Origin: Cyanobacteria bacterium SBLK
GTDB taxonomy: Bacteria; Cyanobacteriota; Cyanobacteriia; Cyanobacteriales; Spirulinaceae
Reading direction: 5' to 3'
NCBI GenBank assembly: GCA_017746715.1
Contig: JAGHZQ010000052.1
Span: 62,001-126,000, forward strand
Length of the DNA stretch: 64,000 nt
Shown: positions 1-7,434 of the stretch, piece by piece
Layout of the letters: the number at the start of each line of letters is the position of its first letter
How positions within the stretch are numbered: the first letter of the stretch is position 1
Notes under the pieces: generated by a model
What the model saw: the letters and a program-made list of their open reading frames with translations, nothing else
Told to the model about the DNA's origin: nothing
Databases searched by the model: none
Position numbers and translations under genes: made by a program

Positions 1-201
1 GATATCCGCTTGAGAAATTAAAGGAGGTTTAAAATGAAGTCCCTCCAATAAGGCTCCATCTTGAGCCTTTCCTAAAATGCTCAAAACACCAGCTTGACCG
101 GGATTAACAATAACAAAAGAATTAAAGGCAATAAAAACGAGTAATGCAGCAATAATTCCTCCGATAAGCGGTTGCAAGCTGGGGGTGGGTTGACTTCTCA
201 A
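1..201 (-). CDS. SPFH/prohibitin-family membrane protein (N-terminal part only)
   Basis: The first 67 codons of a gene that runs off the left edge of the window. It starts at TTG (199-201), preceded by an AAGGAGAG ribosome site at good spacing. The peptide begins MRSQPTPSLQPLIGG, continues with one hydrophobic segment (about residues 13-33) and then reads VNPGQAGVLSILGKAQ...GLHFKPPL. This layout, a membrane anchor followed by the NPG-AGV-LG-GLHFKxP signature, is typical of SPFH (prohibitin/HflC-like) proteins, which form membrane scaffolds and often modulate FtsH proteases. It lies 30 bp downstream of the TerB-like gene on the same strand. The C-terminal part is not visible, so the exact subfamily is open. 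Confidence 0.8.
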   Translation of the reverse strand, partial: MRSQPTPSLQPLIGGIIAALLVFIAFNSFVIVNPGQAGVLSILGKAQDGALLEGLHFKPPLISQADI

Positions 202-231
202 AACTCTCTCCTTGTCTGTTAGGGAAATAAT

Positions 232-666
232 TTATGATTGTTTTTTGAGGGCAGAGCGATATGCTTTTTGCACGGTTTTTAGAATACCATCAAAAATTGA
301 TTGCGGTGCAGTCGTTGCGGGATCGAGTTGTTGCAGTTCGACTAAAAATTTGGCTTCTTCGGTATGCACGTCACCGTCGCTGTAAATCAGAGCGCTCAGG
401 CTTTCGAGTAATTCTTCGTAGTGGGTCTGGCCGGGATTGTCTCCCAGATAAGCCTTCGCCCACTCGTAACAGTCGGAAATCGGGATTTGTTTGGCTTCCG
501 AGAGTAAAGCTCTAATCTCGGGATCGTCGCAAAGGGCATTCTCTTGCGCCATTTTATGCAGGTATTCCCGCTCTTCGATTTGAATTTCTCCATCCAGCCA
601 AGCGGCTGCCATCAAAAGTTTAAACAATTCTTTAGTTTTATGGGGATTCGCGGTTGCGGTTTTCAT
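232..666 (-). CDS. TerB-family (tellurite-resistance TerB-like) protein
   Basis: A soluble, mostly helical protein of 144 residues with no signal peptide. It carries the TerB-like pattern twice: LLMAAAWLDGEIQIEEREYLHKMA near residues 17-40 and LSALIYSDGDVHTEEAKFLVEL near 90-111. Each has an acidic D-G-x-(I/V) loop followed by a helix with a conserved Glu pair, which suggests metal binding. TerB-like proteins are common in cyanobacteria and their function is mostly unknown; tellurite resistance should not be assumed here. It is co-oriented with and just upstream of the SPFH gene, so the two may be co-transcribed and act at the membrane. Confidence 0.8.
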   Translation of the reverse strand: MKTATANPHKTKELFKLLMAAAWLDGEIQIEEREYLHKMAQENALCDDPEIRALLSEAKQIPISDCYEWAKAYLGDNPGQTHYEELLESLSALIYSDGDVHTEEAKFLVELQQLDPATTAPQSIFDGILKTVQKAYRSALKKQS

Positions 667-786
667 ATTTCTTTACCTGCAAAGTATTTTTGTTAGATTA
701 AATTATTTTATCATTTTGACTTTAACAATCCCATTTGTGCTTAACAAAACCAAAATTCTTAACAAAATGCAAAAAAATTCGCAAGA

Positions 787-2136
787 TTAACTATGTTTTG
801 GACGAAGGAGTTTAACCATAAAAAAACCATCCATTCCCTGCTCGACGGGAAAAATTTTCAGCCAGCCCCGAGAGGAAGCGAAAGCCGAAAAAGGAAAAGC
901 GATCGCGGGTTTTTCAATTGCCCATTGGGGATGAGATTGGAGAAAACTCTCGATAATTTCTTCATTTTCTGAGGGGTTGAGGGTACACGTTGCATAAACT
1001 AAAACCCCTCCGGGTTTGACCCAAGTTGCGGTACTTTCTAATAGGTTTTGTTGTAAAGCAATCAATTGTAGAAGTTTGTCTGGATTTTGTCGCCAACGAA
1101 TATCGGGATGGCGGTGCAGGGTCCCCAAACCCGAGCAGGGTGCATCTAAGAGAACCCGATCGCAACTTCCGGTAAGTTCGGGGAGATCGCAACTATCTCC
1201 TGCGTGAATTTCAATCGAATTAAACTGCAAGCGTTGGCTATTTTGTCGGACTTTTCCCAGGCGACTTTCGGCGCGATCGATTGCCAAGATGCGCCCGCGA
1301 TCGCCTATGAGTTCGGCAATATGGGTGGTTTTGCCACCGGGTGCGGCACAAGCATCGATAATGGTTTCTCCGGGTTGGGGATCGAGGAGATAAGTGACGA
1401 GTTGAGCGCTGCTATCTTGAACGCTCCAAAATCCTTCTTTAAATCCCGGTAGTTGGGAAATATTGCCAATTTTGCCTTGCAAGCGCAGGGCTTGGGGCAG
1501 TTGGGGTAAAATTGTCGCCGTAATTCCGGCAGTTTCGAGACGCGATCGCATTTCTTCTCGCGTTGTTTTTAAAATATTAATTCGCAGATCGATCGCGGGA
1601 GTTTGGTTAAACCACTGACAGAGTTTTTCGGTTTGTTCGAGACCCAATTGAGCGCTCCAAATTTCCACGATCCAATCGGGAAAACTATGCAAAATTCCCA
1701 AGGCTTTGACTCGATCTTCTGGCAGTTTTAAAGGATCGCTTTCGTCGATCGCAAGGCGCAAATATTGGCGTAAAATGCCGTTAACGACTCCAGAAAGTCT
1801 TTTAATTCCATTCTTTTTCGCCAATTCAACAGCAGTATTAACCGCCGCAGAATCGGGAATTTGCGAAAGATAACGCAACTGATACAAGCCAATTTGCAAG
1901 ATAATGCGTAGAGGGAGGGGTTGTTGTTTAGCGGATTTCTTGGCCAAGCGATCGATGAGGGTATCGAGCGATCGCTGCCGGCGCACGATGCCGTACACTA
2001 ACTCTGTGGTTAAACCGCGATCTTCGGGTTGAATGGCGGGATCTTTAAGAACGCGATCGAGGGCAATATCGGTATAAGCACCTTGAGTGTAAATTTGTTT
2101 GAGGGCGTTAAAAGCGAGTTGACGGGAATTTGGCAT
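787..2136 (-). CDS. rsmB: 16S rRNA (cytosine-5-)-methyltransferase RsmB
   Basis: Methylates a cytosine (C967 in E. coli numbering) of 16S rRNA using S-adenosylmethionine. Residues 1-130 form the NusB-like RNA-binding domain and the rest is the Rossmann-fold methyltransferase. The SAM motif DACAAPGGKTT is at 261-271, the motif IV cysteine at 334 (DAPCSGLG) and the catalytic nucleophile Cys384 in YATCTLNPSE. Both cysteines of the RsmB/Nol1 mechanism are therefore present. The length (449 residues) is normal. It is transcribed divergently from the adenylate cyclase gene, and the roughly 120 bp between them must hold both promoters. Confidence 0.95.
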   Translation of the reverse strand: MPNSRQLAFNALKQIYTQGAYTDIALDRVLKDPAIQPEDRGLTTELVYGIVRRQRSLDTLIDRLAKKSAKQQPLPLRIILQIGLYQLRYLSQIPDSAAVNTAVELAKKNGIKRLSGVVNGILRQYLRLAIDESDPLKLPEDRVKALGILHSFPDWIVEIWSAQLGLEQTEKLCQWFNQTPAIDLRINILKTTREEMRSRLETAGITATILPQLPQALRLQGKIGNISQLPGFKEGFWSVQDSSAQLVTYLLDPQPGETIIDACAAPGGKTTHIAELIGDRGRILAIDRAESRLGKVRQNSQRLQFNSIEIHAGDSCDLPELTGSCDRVLLDAPCSGLGTLHRHPDIRWRQNPDKLLQLIALQQNLLESTATWVKPGGVLVYATCTLNPSENEEIIESFLQSHPQWAIEKPAIAFPFSAFASSRGWLKIFPVEQGMDGFFMVKLLRPKHS

Positions 2137-2204
2137 CAGTTACAATAGCCTTATAGAATAAAAGATAGCAATGAAAGTGAAGGTATAGTATGATATATTC
2201 TCGA

Positions 2205-2227
2205 GAGTAAAGTGCTTTACTCTTTTT
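2205..2227 (+). promoter_or_regulatory. Terminator-like hairpin in the leader of the cyclase gene
   Basis: GAGTAAAGTGCTTTACTC is a perfect inverted repeat followed directly by five T residues. It lies between a TATAGT/TATGAT-rich promoter-like stretch (about 2185-2200) and the cyclase start at 2255. The stem is short (7 bp with a 4-base loop). It could be an attenuator, a 5' stabilising stem or an operator. Confidence 0.45.
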
Positions 2228-2254
2228 GATTTTCTCACAGGAAGATTGAAAATA

Positions 2255-3346
2255 ATGATTGACGAGCAAAATACAAGTATTCTCATTGTTGATGATACTC
2301 GCGAGAATTTACAACTCCTAGTCAGTATGCTCTCCGATCTCGCCTACTCGGTTAGACCGATGCCTGATGGCAAGATGGCTCTAGCCGCAGCACGCCTAGA
2401 ACCTCCCGATCTGGTTTTGTTGGACATTCAAATGCCGGATCTCGATGGATACGAGGTTTGCCGTCAGTTGAAAGCCGATCCCCGCACTCGGGAAATTCCG
2501 GTGATTTTTCTCAGCGCTTTAGATGAGACGATCGATAAAATCAAAGCCTTTCAAGTCGGTGGAATTGATTATATTACCAAACCTTTTCAGCTTGATGAGG
2601 TCGTTGCTCGGATTGACACTCATTTATCTCTGAGAAAGCTACAATATCAATTAGAGCAACAAAATATATTATTGCAAAAAGAACGAGAAAAATCCGAACG
2701 GTTGCTGCGAAATATTTTGCCCGAGGCAATCTCCCAACAATTAAAATGCGATCGCCAGTCTATAGCTGAAGAGTTTAACGAAGCGACCATTTTGTTTGCC
2801 GATTTGGTGGGTTTCACGAAGTTAGCGGCTCAAATGTCGCCTTTAGAATTAGTGGAGTGGCTCAATCAAATTTTTTCAACGTTCGATCGCCTCGTCCGAA
2901 AATATCGTCTCGAAAAAATTAAAACAATTGGCGATGCTTACATGGTTGTGGGAGGACTCCCCACCCCTCATCCCAATCCAGTAGAAGCGATTGCCAGTCT
3001 GGCTTTGGCCATGCAACGGGAAATTAAGGGCTTTACTCGCCAAGATGGTGCTCCCTTACAACTGCGGATCGGCATTCATACGGGTTCGGTTGTTGCAGGA
3101 GTCATTGGGATCGATAAATTTATTTACGATCTTTGGGGCGATACGGTTAATATTGCCTCGCGTTTGGAATCTCAAGGCGAACCGGATCGAATTCAAGTGA
3201 GTGCTTCCGTTCGCGATCGCCTTAAAGAGGGATTTGAGTTTCGCTTGCGTGGCAGTATTCCCATTCGCGGACGAGGGGATATGGAAACTTACTGGCTGAC
3301 GGGTATTTCCCAAACAACGACGATGCCAATAGCGATCGCGGGATAA
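2255..3346 (+). CDS. Response regulator receiver - adenylate cyclase (class III)
   Basis: Makes cAMP from ATP, presumably in response to phosphorylation by an unlinked histidine kinase. A receiver domain (residues 5-122) has the acidic pair D13/D14, phospho-acceptor D57 and K109. A short coiled coil (about 125-152) leads to a class III cyclase domain. The metal-binding aspartates are D183 (FADLVGFT) and D227 (KTIGDAYM). Lys223 and Asp292 (IYDLWGDTVN) are the residues that select adenine, and Asn299/Arg303 complete the site, so it should be an active adenylate rather than guanylate cyclase. The ATG at 2255 is preferred over an in-frame TTG at 2246 because AGGA (2239-2242) then has suitable spacing. 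Confidence 0.92.
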   Translation: MIDEQNTSILIVDDTRENLQLLVSMLSDLAYSVRPMPDGKMALAAARLEPPDLVLLDIQMPDLDGYEVCRQLKADPRTREIPVIFLSALDETIDKIKAFQVGGIDYITKPFQLDEVVARIDTHLSLRKLQYQLEQQNILLQKEREKSERLLRNILPEAISQQLKCDRQSIAEEFNEATILFADLVGFTKLAAQMSPLELVEWLNQIFSTFDRLVRKYRLEKIKTIGDAYMVVGGLPTPHPNPVEAIASLALAMQREIKGFTRQDGAPLQLRIGIHTGSVVAGVIGIDKFIYDLWGDTVNIASRLESQGEPDRIQVSASVRDRLKEGFEFRLRGSIPIRGRGDMETYWLTGISQTTTMPIAIAG

Positions 3347-3353
3347 AAAAATA

Positions 3354-3383
3354 CGATCGCAACTCCTCAAAGCAGTGCGATCG
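3354..3383 (+). terminator. HIP1-armed hairpin after the cyclase gene
   Basis: CGATCGCA and TGCGATCG (3354-3361, 3376-3383) can pair across a 14-base loop just after the cyclase stop. No strong T run follows. The second arm and its flank (GTGCGATCGCATTCCTCAA) recur after the other two DUF642-like genes, so it may belong to that repeated unit instead. Confidence 0.3.
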
Positions 3384-3452
3384 CATTCCTCAATTATTCG
3401 ATACTAATGGAAGCGCTCTTTTTTCATATTCGAGCGATCGCATTCGACGAAT

Positions 3453-4424
3453 CTACTGGAGAGAAATCCGCAAAGATACGCCCCCAAGATTATTCGTCGT
3501 ATCGTTTTGATCGGTCACAAAAAAGCTCACTTCACTTGCTTCTGTCAGGGTAAAGGATGAATCGGCTGGAGCATTGGCTAGAGCCAGTTGGGGAGTCTGG
3601 TAACGACCCGTCCTATCGACTTTAACCTGCTTAGAATCACCAATTTTATAGAAATATTTGTGTTCCCAACCTTTGGTACAGTTTTTGCCTTCTGCATCGC
3701 AGTCCGTCACGTTAGTTCCATTGCGATTCCAAGCATCGTACTCCCCACCCTCTTGCGTCCCAATAATGCTGGCGGTATACTCTCCCGCAGGAAGTATAAA
3801 TTTAACGCCTGTCTCTGGGAAAAGGTTCGTCCTCGAGTCAATGTTCGCAATAACAGTGTTTTGTCTTAAACTAACACCATCAAGAAAGGCTCCATAATAA
3901 TTGGATAGCTCATTGAGATTGTCAAAACGCAAGCGAGTCGTTGCATCCGTTGCTCTGACTTCGTAGTTGTAGACCTGCCATTGGGTATCGGTGAGTCCCG
4001 TACCGTCTTTAGACAATTGCGCGATCGAGGTATTTCCCCAACGGACATTTAACCTGTTGTCTGGAATATTGGGACGAGGAGAGAAAGCAAAAGTCAGTTT
4101 GTAGGTTTGTCCCGGTGTGGTGGCAATATCCTGATAAATTCCACTCACTGCCTTACTATCTAATTCTAGCAGTTGCTCTCCTATATAAGCACGGCCGCGA
4201 AAATTACGCTGAAGTTCTATTGAGAAACCTGAAAACAACTGCCAGCCCGGAATCGATTTAAAATACTCGTAGCTACCTTCAACAATAACTGGCGTTTCAA
4301 AGCTACCATTCACAATCAAATCGGTCAAATCCGTAGCAGCGATCGCAGGAGATGCTACCATCCCGAACATGAAGACAACAGCTATCAGTACAAGCTGAAG
4401 GCTTCTCAATATCTTTCCTGTCAT
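3453..4424 (-). CDS. Secreted DUF642-like protein, tandem copy 1
   Basis: An exported protein of 323 residues whose function I cannot assign. A signal peptide (MTGKILRSLQ, hydrophobic LVLIAVVFMFGMVA, cleavage near AIA-A) is followed by a galactose-binding-like beta-sandwich: LIVNGSFETP, SIPGW, GEQLLELDS, IYQDIATTPGQTYKLTFAFS and AFLDGVSL. This resembles DUF642/choice-of-anchor C domains. A second beta domain of about 125 residues has two cysteines (CDAEGKNC) and ends FFVTDQND...GGVSLRIS. The start at 4424 has AAGGAG at correct spacing. A longer in-frame ATG at 4505 is unlikely because copy 3 has a stop codon at the equivalent place. It is the most 3' of three tandem paralogues. Confidence 0.8.
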   Translation of the reverse strand: MTGKILRSLQLVLIAVVFMFGMVASPAIAATDLTDLIVNGSFETPVIVEGSYEYFKSIPGWQLFSGFSIELQRNFRGRAYIGEQLLELDSKAVSGIYQDIATTPGQTYKLTFAFSPRPNIPDNRLNVRWGNTSIAQLSKDGTGLTDTQWQVYNYEVRATDATTRLRFDNLNELSNYYGAFLDGVSLRQNTVIANIDSRTNLFPETGVKFILPAGEYTASIIGTQEGGEYDAWNRNGTNVTDCDAEGKNCTKGWEHKYFYKIGDSKQVKVDRTGRYQTPQLALANAPADSSFTLTEASEVSFFVTDQNDTTNNLGGVSLRISLQ

Positions 4425-4472
4425 AATTGTTGTCTCCTTTGACACAATTTCGATACTTCTGTCGTTAGCGAA

Positions 4473-4502
4473 CCCTCGCTCGAGTTTCTTGTAAGACGAG
4501 GG
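4473..4502 (-). promoter_or_regulatory. Conserved leader hairpin, copy 1
   Basis: CCCTCG (4473-4478) pairs with CGAGGG (4497-4502) in the 5' leader, about 50-80 bases before the start codon. The same hairpin sits at the same distance before copies 2 and 3, and the surrounding 130 bases are also nearly identical. Confidence 0.45.
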
Positions 4503-4608
4503 CATCCTATCACATCGTCAGAGGGTAGAATTGCCGTTAATAATTTGTCATAAAATAAGACATCGCGCCCAAAAAAAAGGTGCATCTCAAAAATGTAAAT
4601 CTATGATT

Positions 4609-4737
4609 AGCCTTGGATTCAAATCCAAGGCTAAAAGCAAAAACCCGTTAAAACGGGTTAATATAACGGTGATACTCTAGCCTGCTTTAGCTGGCTTTAG
4701 TTTTCAGCCAAGAATTTGAATTCTTGGGGCTTGGGAT
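4609..4737. repeat. Palindrome-rich spacer element, copy A
   Basis: About 130 bp holding a chain of inverted repeats: AGCCTTGGATT/AATCCAAGGCT (4609-4632), AACCCGTT/AACGGGTT (4642-4659), an imperfect AGCCTGC/GCTGGCT stem (about 4679-4697) and CCAAGAATT/AATTCTTGG (4708-4727). A nearly identical copy lies at 6001-6128. There is no coding potential. It may be a non-autonomous mobile element that was later carried along by the tandem duplication. Confidence 0.7.
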
Positions 4738-4785
4738 TTTGGACTTCCCAAAGCAGTGCGATCGCATTCCTCAATTACTCGATAC

Positions 4786-4833
4786 TAAAATCTAACTCGC
4801 CAATTGTTGGCATTCTTGCTCTAACAATTGAAC
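4786..4833 (-). pseudogene. 48 bp duplicated tail of the DUF4278 gene
   Basis: These 48 bases are identical to 7429-7476, which hold the last 14 codons, stop and 3' flank of the DUF4278 gene at 7435-7839. The fragment lies directly downstream of the second DUF642-like gene. It is not a gene but a scar that marks a duplication breakpoint. Confidence 0.85.
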
Positions 4834-4849
4834 ATCGCATCCGATGAAT

Positions 4850-5812
4850 CTACTGGCGAGAAATCAGCAAAGATACGCCCCCTTGATTATTCGTCATATC
4901 CCCTGTATCAGTCACAAAAAAGCTCACTTCAGTTTCTTGCGTCAGGGTAAAAGATGAATCGGCTGAGGCATTGGCTAGAGCCAGTTGGGGAGTCTGGTAA
5001 CGACCCGTCCTATCGACTTTAACCTGCTTAGAATCACCAATTTTGTAGAAATATTTGTGTTCCCAACCTTTGGTACAGTTTTTGCCTTCTGCGTCGCAGC
5101 CTGTCACATTAGTTCCATTCCGATTCCAAGCATCGTAATCTCCCCCCTCTTGCGTCCCAATAATGCTAGAGGTATACTCTCCCGCAGGGAGCGTCAATTT
5201 AGCGCCTGTCTCTGGGGAAAGGTTCGTCGTCGAGTCAATATTCGTAATAAAAGTGCTTTGCCTTAAACTGACACCATCAAGAAAGGCTCCATAAACATTG
5301 GATAACTCATTGAGGTTGTCAAAACTCAAGCGAGTTGTTATAGCAGTTGCCTGGAGTTCGTAGGTATAGACCTGCCATTGGGTATCGGTGAGTCCCGTAC
5401 CGTTTTTAGACAATTGCGCGACCAAAGTATTTCCCCAACGAACATTTAACCTGTTGTCTGGAATCTTGGGACGAGCAGAGAAAGCAAAAGTCAGTTTGTA
5501 GGTTCGTCCGGGTGTGGTGGTAATATCCTGATAGATTCGAGTAGTCCTGTTACTGTCTAATTCTACCAGTTGCTCTCCGATATAAGCACGGCCAGCATGA
5601 TTGCGCTGAAGTTCTATCTCATAACCTGTAAGTAACGTCCAGCCCGGAATCGATTTGTAATATGTGCGGTCGCCGTTAGGAACCACTGGCGTTTCAAAGC
5701 TACCATTAACAATTAAATCCGTAGCGGCGATCGCGGGCGATCCGACCATCCCGAACATGAAGACAACAGCTATCAGTACAAGCTGAAGGCTTCTCCATAT
5801 CTTTCCTATCAT
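4850..5812 (-). CDS. Secreted DUF642-like protein, tandem copy 2
   Basis: A 320-residue paralogue of its neighbours on both sides. It has the same signal peptide (MIGKIWRSLQLVLIAVVFMF, cleavage near AIA-A), the same N-terminal galactose-binding-like domain (LIVNGSFETP, SIPGW, GEQLVELDS, DITTTPGRTYKLTFAFSARP) and the same C-terminal beta domain with CDAEGKNC. The signal peptide and the C-terminal third are almost identical to copies 1 and 3. The segment around residues 35-75 is more divergent, so it is the likely specificity region or the part spared from gene conversion. AAGGAG precedes the start at 5812. The cellular role is unknown; export to the periplasm or outside is inferred from the signal peptide. 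Confidence 0.8.
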   Translation of the reverse strand: MIGKIWRSLQLVLIAVVFMFGMVGSPAIAATDLIVNGSFETPVVPNGDRTYYKSIPGWTLLTGYEIELQRNHAGRAYIGEQLVELDSNRTTRIYQDITTTPGRTYKLTFAFSARPKIPDNRLNVRWGNTLVAQLSKNGTGLTDTQWQVYTYELQATAITTRLSFDNLNELSNVYGAFLDGVSLRQSTFITNIDSTTNLSPETGAKLTLPAGEYTSSIIGTQEGGDYDAWNRNGTNVTGCDAEGKNCTKGWEHKYFYKIGDSKQVKVDRTGRYQTPQLALANASADSSFTLTQETEVSFFVTDTGDMTNNQGGVSLLISRQ

Positions 5813-5860
5813 AATTGTTTTCTCCTTTGACACAATTTCGATACTTCTGTCGTTAGCGAA

Positions 5861-5890
5861 CCCTCGATCGGGTTTCTTGTAAGACGAGGG
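5861..5890 (-). promoter_or_regulatory. Conserved leader hairpin, copy 2
   Basis: CCCTCG (5861-5866) pairs with CGAGGG (5885-5890), matching the leader hairpin of copy 1 in sequence and position. The loop differs at two positions (AACCCGAT against AACTCGAG on the coding strand). Confidence 0.45.
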
Positions 5891-6000
5891 CATCCTATCA
5901 CATCGTCCGAGGGCAAAATTGACGTTAATAATTTGTCATAAAATAAGACATCGCGCCCAAAAAAAGGTGCATCTCAAAAATGTAAATCTATGATTAGATT

Positions 6001-6128
6001 AGCCTTGGATTCAAATCCAAGGCTAAAAGCAAAAACCCGTTAAAACGGGTTAATATAACGGTGATACTCTAGCCTGCTTTAGCTGGCTTTAATTTTCAGC
6101 CAAGAATTTGAATTCTTGGGGCTTGGGA
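6001..6128. repeat. Palindrome-rich spacer element, copy B
   Basis: The second copy of the element at 4609-4737, with the same four inverted repeats in the same order and only a few differences (for example AATTTTCAG for AGTTTTCAG). It lies between DUF642-like genes 2 and 3. No such element precedes gene 3, which instead faces the DUF4278 gene. Confidence 0.7.
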
Positions 6129-6216
6129 TTTTGGACTTTGCTCCCCCAAGTAGTGCGATCGCATTCCTCAAAATTACTCGATACTAAAATATGGGAGCGC
6201 CCTTTTGCTGTCGAAT

Positions 6217-7194
6217 CTACTGGCGAGAAATTAGCAAAGATACGCCTCCGATATTGTTCGTTGTATCGCCTGTATCGGTCACAAAAAAGCTCACTTCACT
6301 TTCTTCTGTCAGGGTAAAAGATACATCGGCTGGGGCATTGGCTAGAGCCAGTTGGGGAGTCTGGTAACGACCCGTCCTATCTACTGCAACCTGCTTCGAA
6401 TCACCAATTTTATAGAAATATTTGTGTTCCCAACCTTTTGTACAGTTTTTGCCTGCTGTGTCGCAGCCCGTCACGCTAGTTCCATTACGATTCCAGGCAT
6501 CGTACTTTCCACCCTCTTGCTGCCCAATAATGCTCACAGTATATGCTCCCGCAGGAAGCACATATTTAGCGCCTGTCTCTGGGGAAAGGTTCATCGTCGA
6601 GTCAATGTTCGCAATAAAAGTGCGGTCAATTTCAACTAAACTGACACTATCAAGAAAGGCTCCCTGACCGTCGGCTAGCTCATTGAGATTGTCAAAACTC
6701 AATAGAGTTTTTGTACTAATCGCTTTGACTTCGTAGCTATAGACCTGCCATCGGGTATCAGTGAGTCCCGCACCGTTTTTAGATAATTGAGCGATCGTGC
6801 TTCCTCGCCACTTCACATTTAACTTGTTGTCTGGAACAGTAGGACGAGCAGAGAAAGCAAAAGTCAGTCTGTAAGTTCGTCCGGGTGTGGTGGTAATATC
6901 CTGATTGATTTTATTAGTCTTGCCACTGTCTAATTCCATCAGTTGCTGTCCTGTATGAGCACGACCAGCATAATTACGATGAAGTTTCATATAGTTATTA
7001 CTTCCAACAAAAGATAACCGCCAGCCTGGAATTGATGTTAAACCCTTTTGTGTACCGTCAAAAATGCCTGGCAATTCAAAGCCACCATTATAAATCAAAT
7101 TGGCACGGGCGATCGCAGGCGAGCCTACCATCCCGAACATGAAGACAACAGCTATCAGTACAAGCTGAAGGCTTCTCAATATCTTGCCTGTCAT
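6217..7194 (-). CDS. Secreted DUF642-like protein, tandem copy 3
   Basis: A 325-residue paralogue, the first of the array in transcription order. It has a signal peptide (MTGKILRSLQLVLIAVVFMF, cleavage near AIA-R), a domain starting NLIYNGGFELPG, then IPGWRLSF, GQQLMELDS, DITTTPGRTYRLTFAFSARP and AFLDSVSL, and the shared C-terminal domain (CDTAGKNCTKGWEHKYFYKIGD). The start at 7194 is decisive for the family: upstream, a CGA codon of copies 1 and 2 is TGA here, so an extended N-terminus is impossible. The TGGAGA ribosome site is weaker than in the other copies. Function unknown. Confidence 0.8.
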   Translation of the reverse strand: MTGKILRSLQLVLIAVVFMFGMVGSPAIARANLIYNGGFELPGIFDGTQKGLTSIPGWRLSFVGSNNYMKLHRNYAGRAHTGQQLMELDSGKTNKINQDITTTPGRTYRLTFAFSARPTVPDNKLNVKWRGSTIAQLSKNGAGLTDTRWQVYSYEVKAISTKTLLSFDNLNELADGQGAFLDSVSLVEIDRTFIANIDSTMNLSPETGAKYVLPAGAYTVSIIGQQEGGKYDAWNRNGTSVTGCDTAGKNCTKGWEHKYFYKIGDSKQVAVDRTGRYQTPQLALANAPADVSFTLTEESEVSFFVTDTGDTTNNIGGVSLLISRQ

Positions 7195-7242
7195 AATTGT
7201 TTTCTCCATTGACAATATATCGATACTTCTGTCGTTAGCGAA

Positions 7243-7272
7243 CCCTCAATCGGGCTTCTTGTAAGACGAGGG
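7243..7272 (-). promoter_or_regulatory. Conserved leader hairpin, copy 3
   Basis: Arms at 7243-7248 and 7267-7272 repeat the leader hairpin of the other two copies. One closing pair is changed to a G-U wobble, so the stem is retained. Confidence 0.4.
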
Positions 7273-7341
7273 CATTCTATCACATCATCAGAGGGTAGAA
7301 TTGACGTTAATAATTTGTCATAAAATAAGACATCGGACACA

Positions 7342-7385
7342 AAAAATGCGATCGCAACTCCCTCTAGAAGTGCGATCGCATTTTT
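7342..7385 (-). terminator. HIP1 hairpin terminator after the DUF4278 gene
   Basis: A 15 bp perfect inverted repeat, AAAAATGCGATCGCA (7342-7356) and TGCGATCGCATTTTT (7371-7385), around a 14-base loop. It is T-rich on both strands, so it can act bidirectionally. It separates the DUF4278 gene from the DUF642-like array. Confidence 0.65.
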
Positions 7386-7386
7386 G

Positions 7387-7420
7387 TAAATCCCCCCTGA
7401 CCCCCCTTTGTAAGGGGGGA
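7387..7420. repeat. C-rich/G-rich interspersed palindrome
   Basis: CCCCCC runs followed by TTTGTAAGGGGGG form an inverted repeat. Relatives of this unit occur at 31526-31550, 50789-50860 and inside narB (about 21056-21085). Such repeats are common between genes in cyanobacteria. Confidence 0.5.
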
Positions 7421-7434
7421 ATTGATATTAAAAT

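Noticed and set aside
3588..3869. Plus-strand frames of 93-95 codons repeated at 3588, 4985 and 6352
   Set aside because: They are antisense to the three DUF642-like genes and look conserved only because the genes themselves are near-identical. No ribosome site or plausible protein.
4425..4505. N-terminal extension of DUF642-like copies 1 and 2 from an upstream ATG
   Set aside because: Copy 3 has a TGA codon at the equivalent place, AAGGAG sits before the internal ATG, and the signal peptide begins there.
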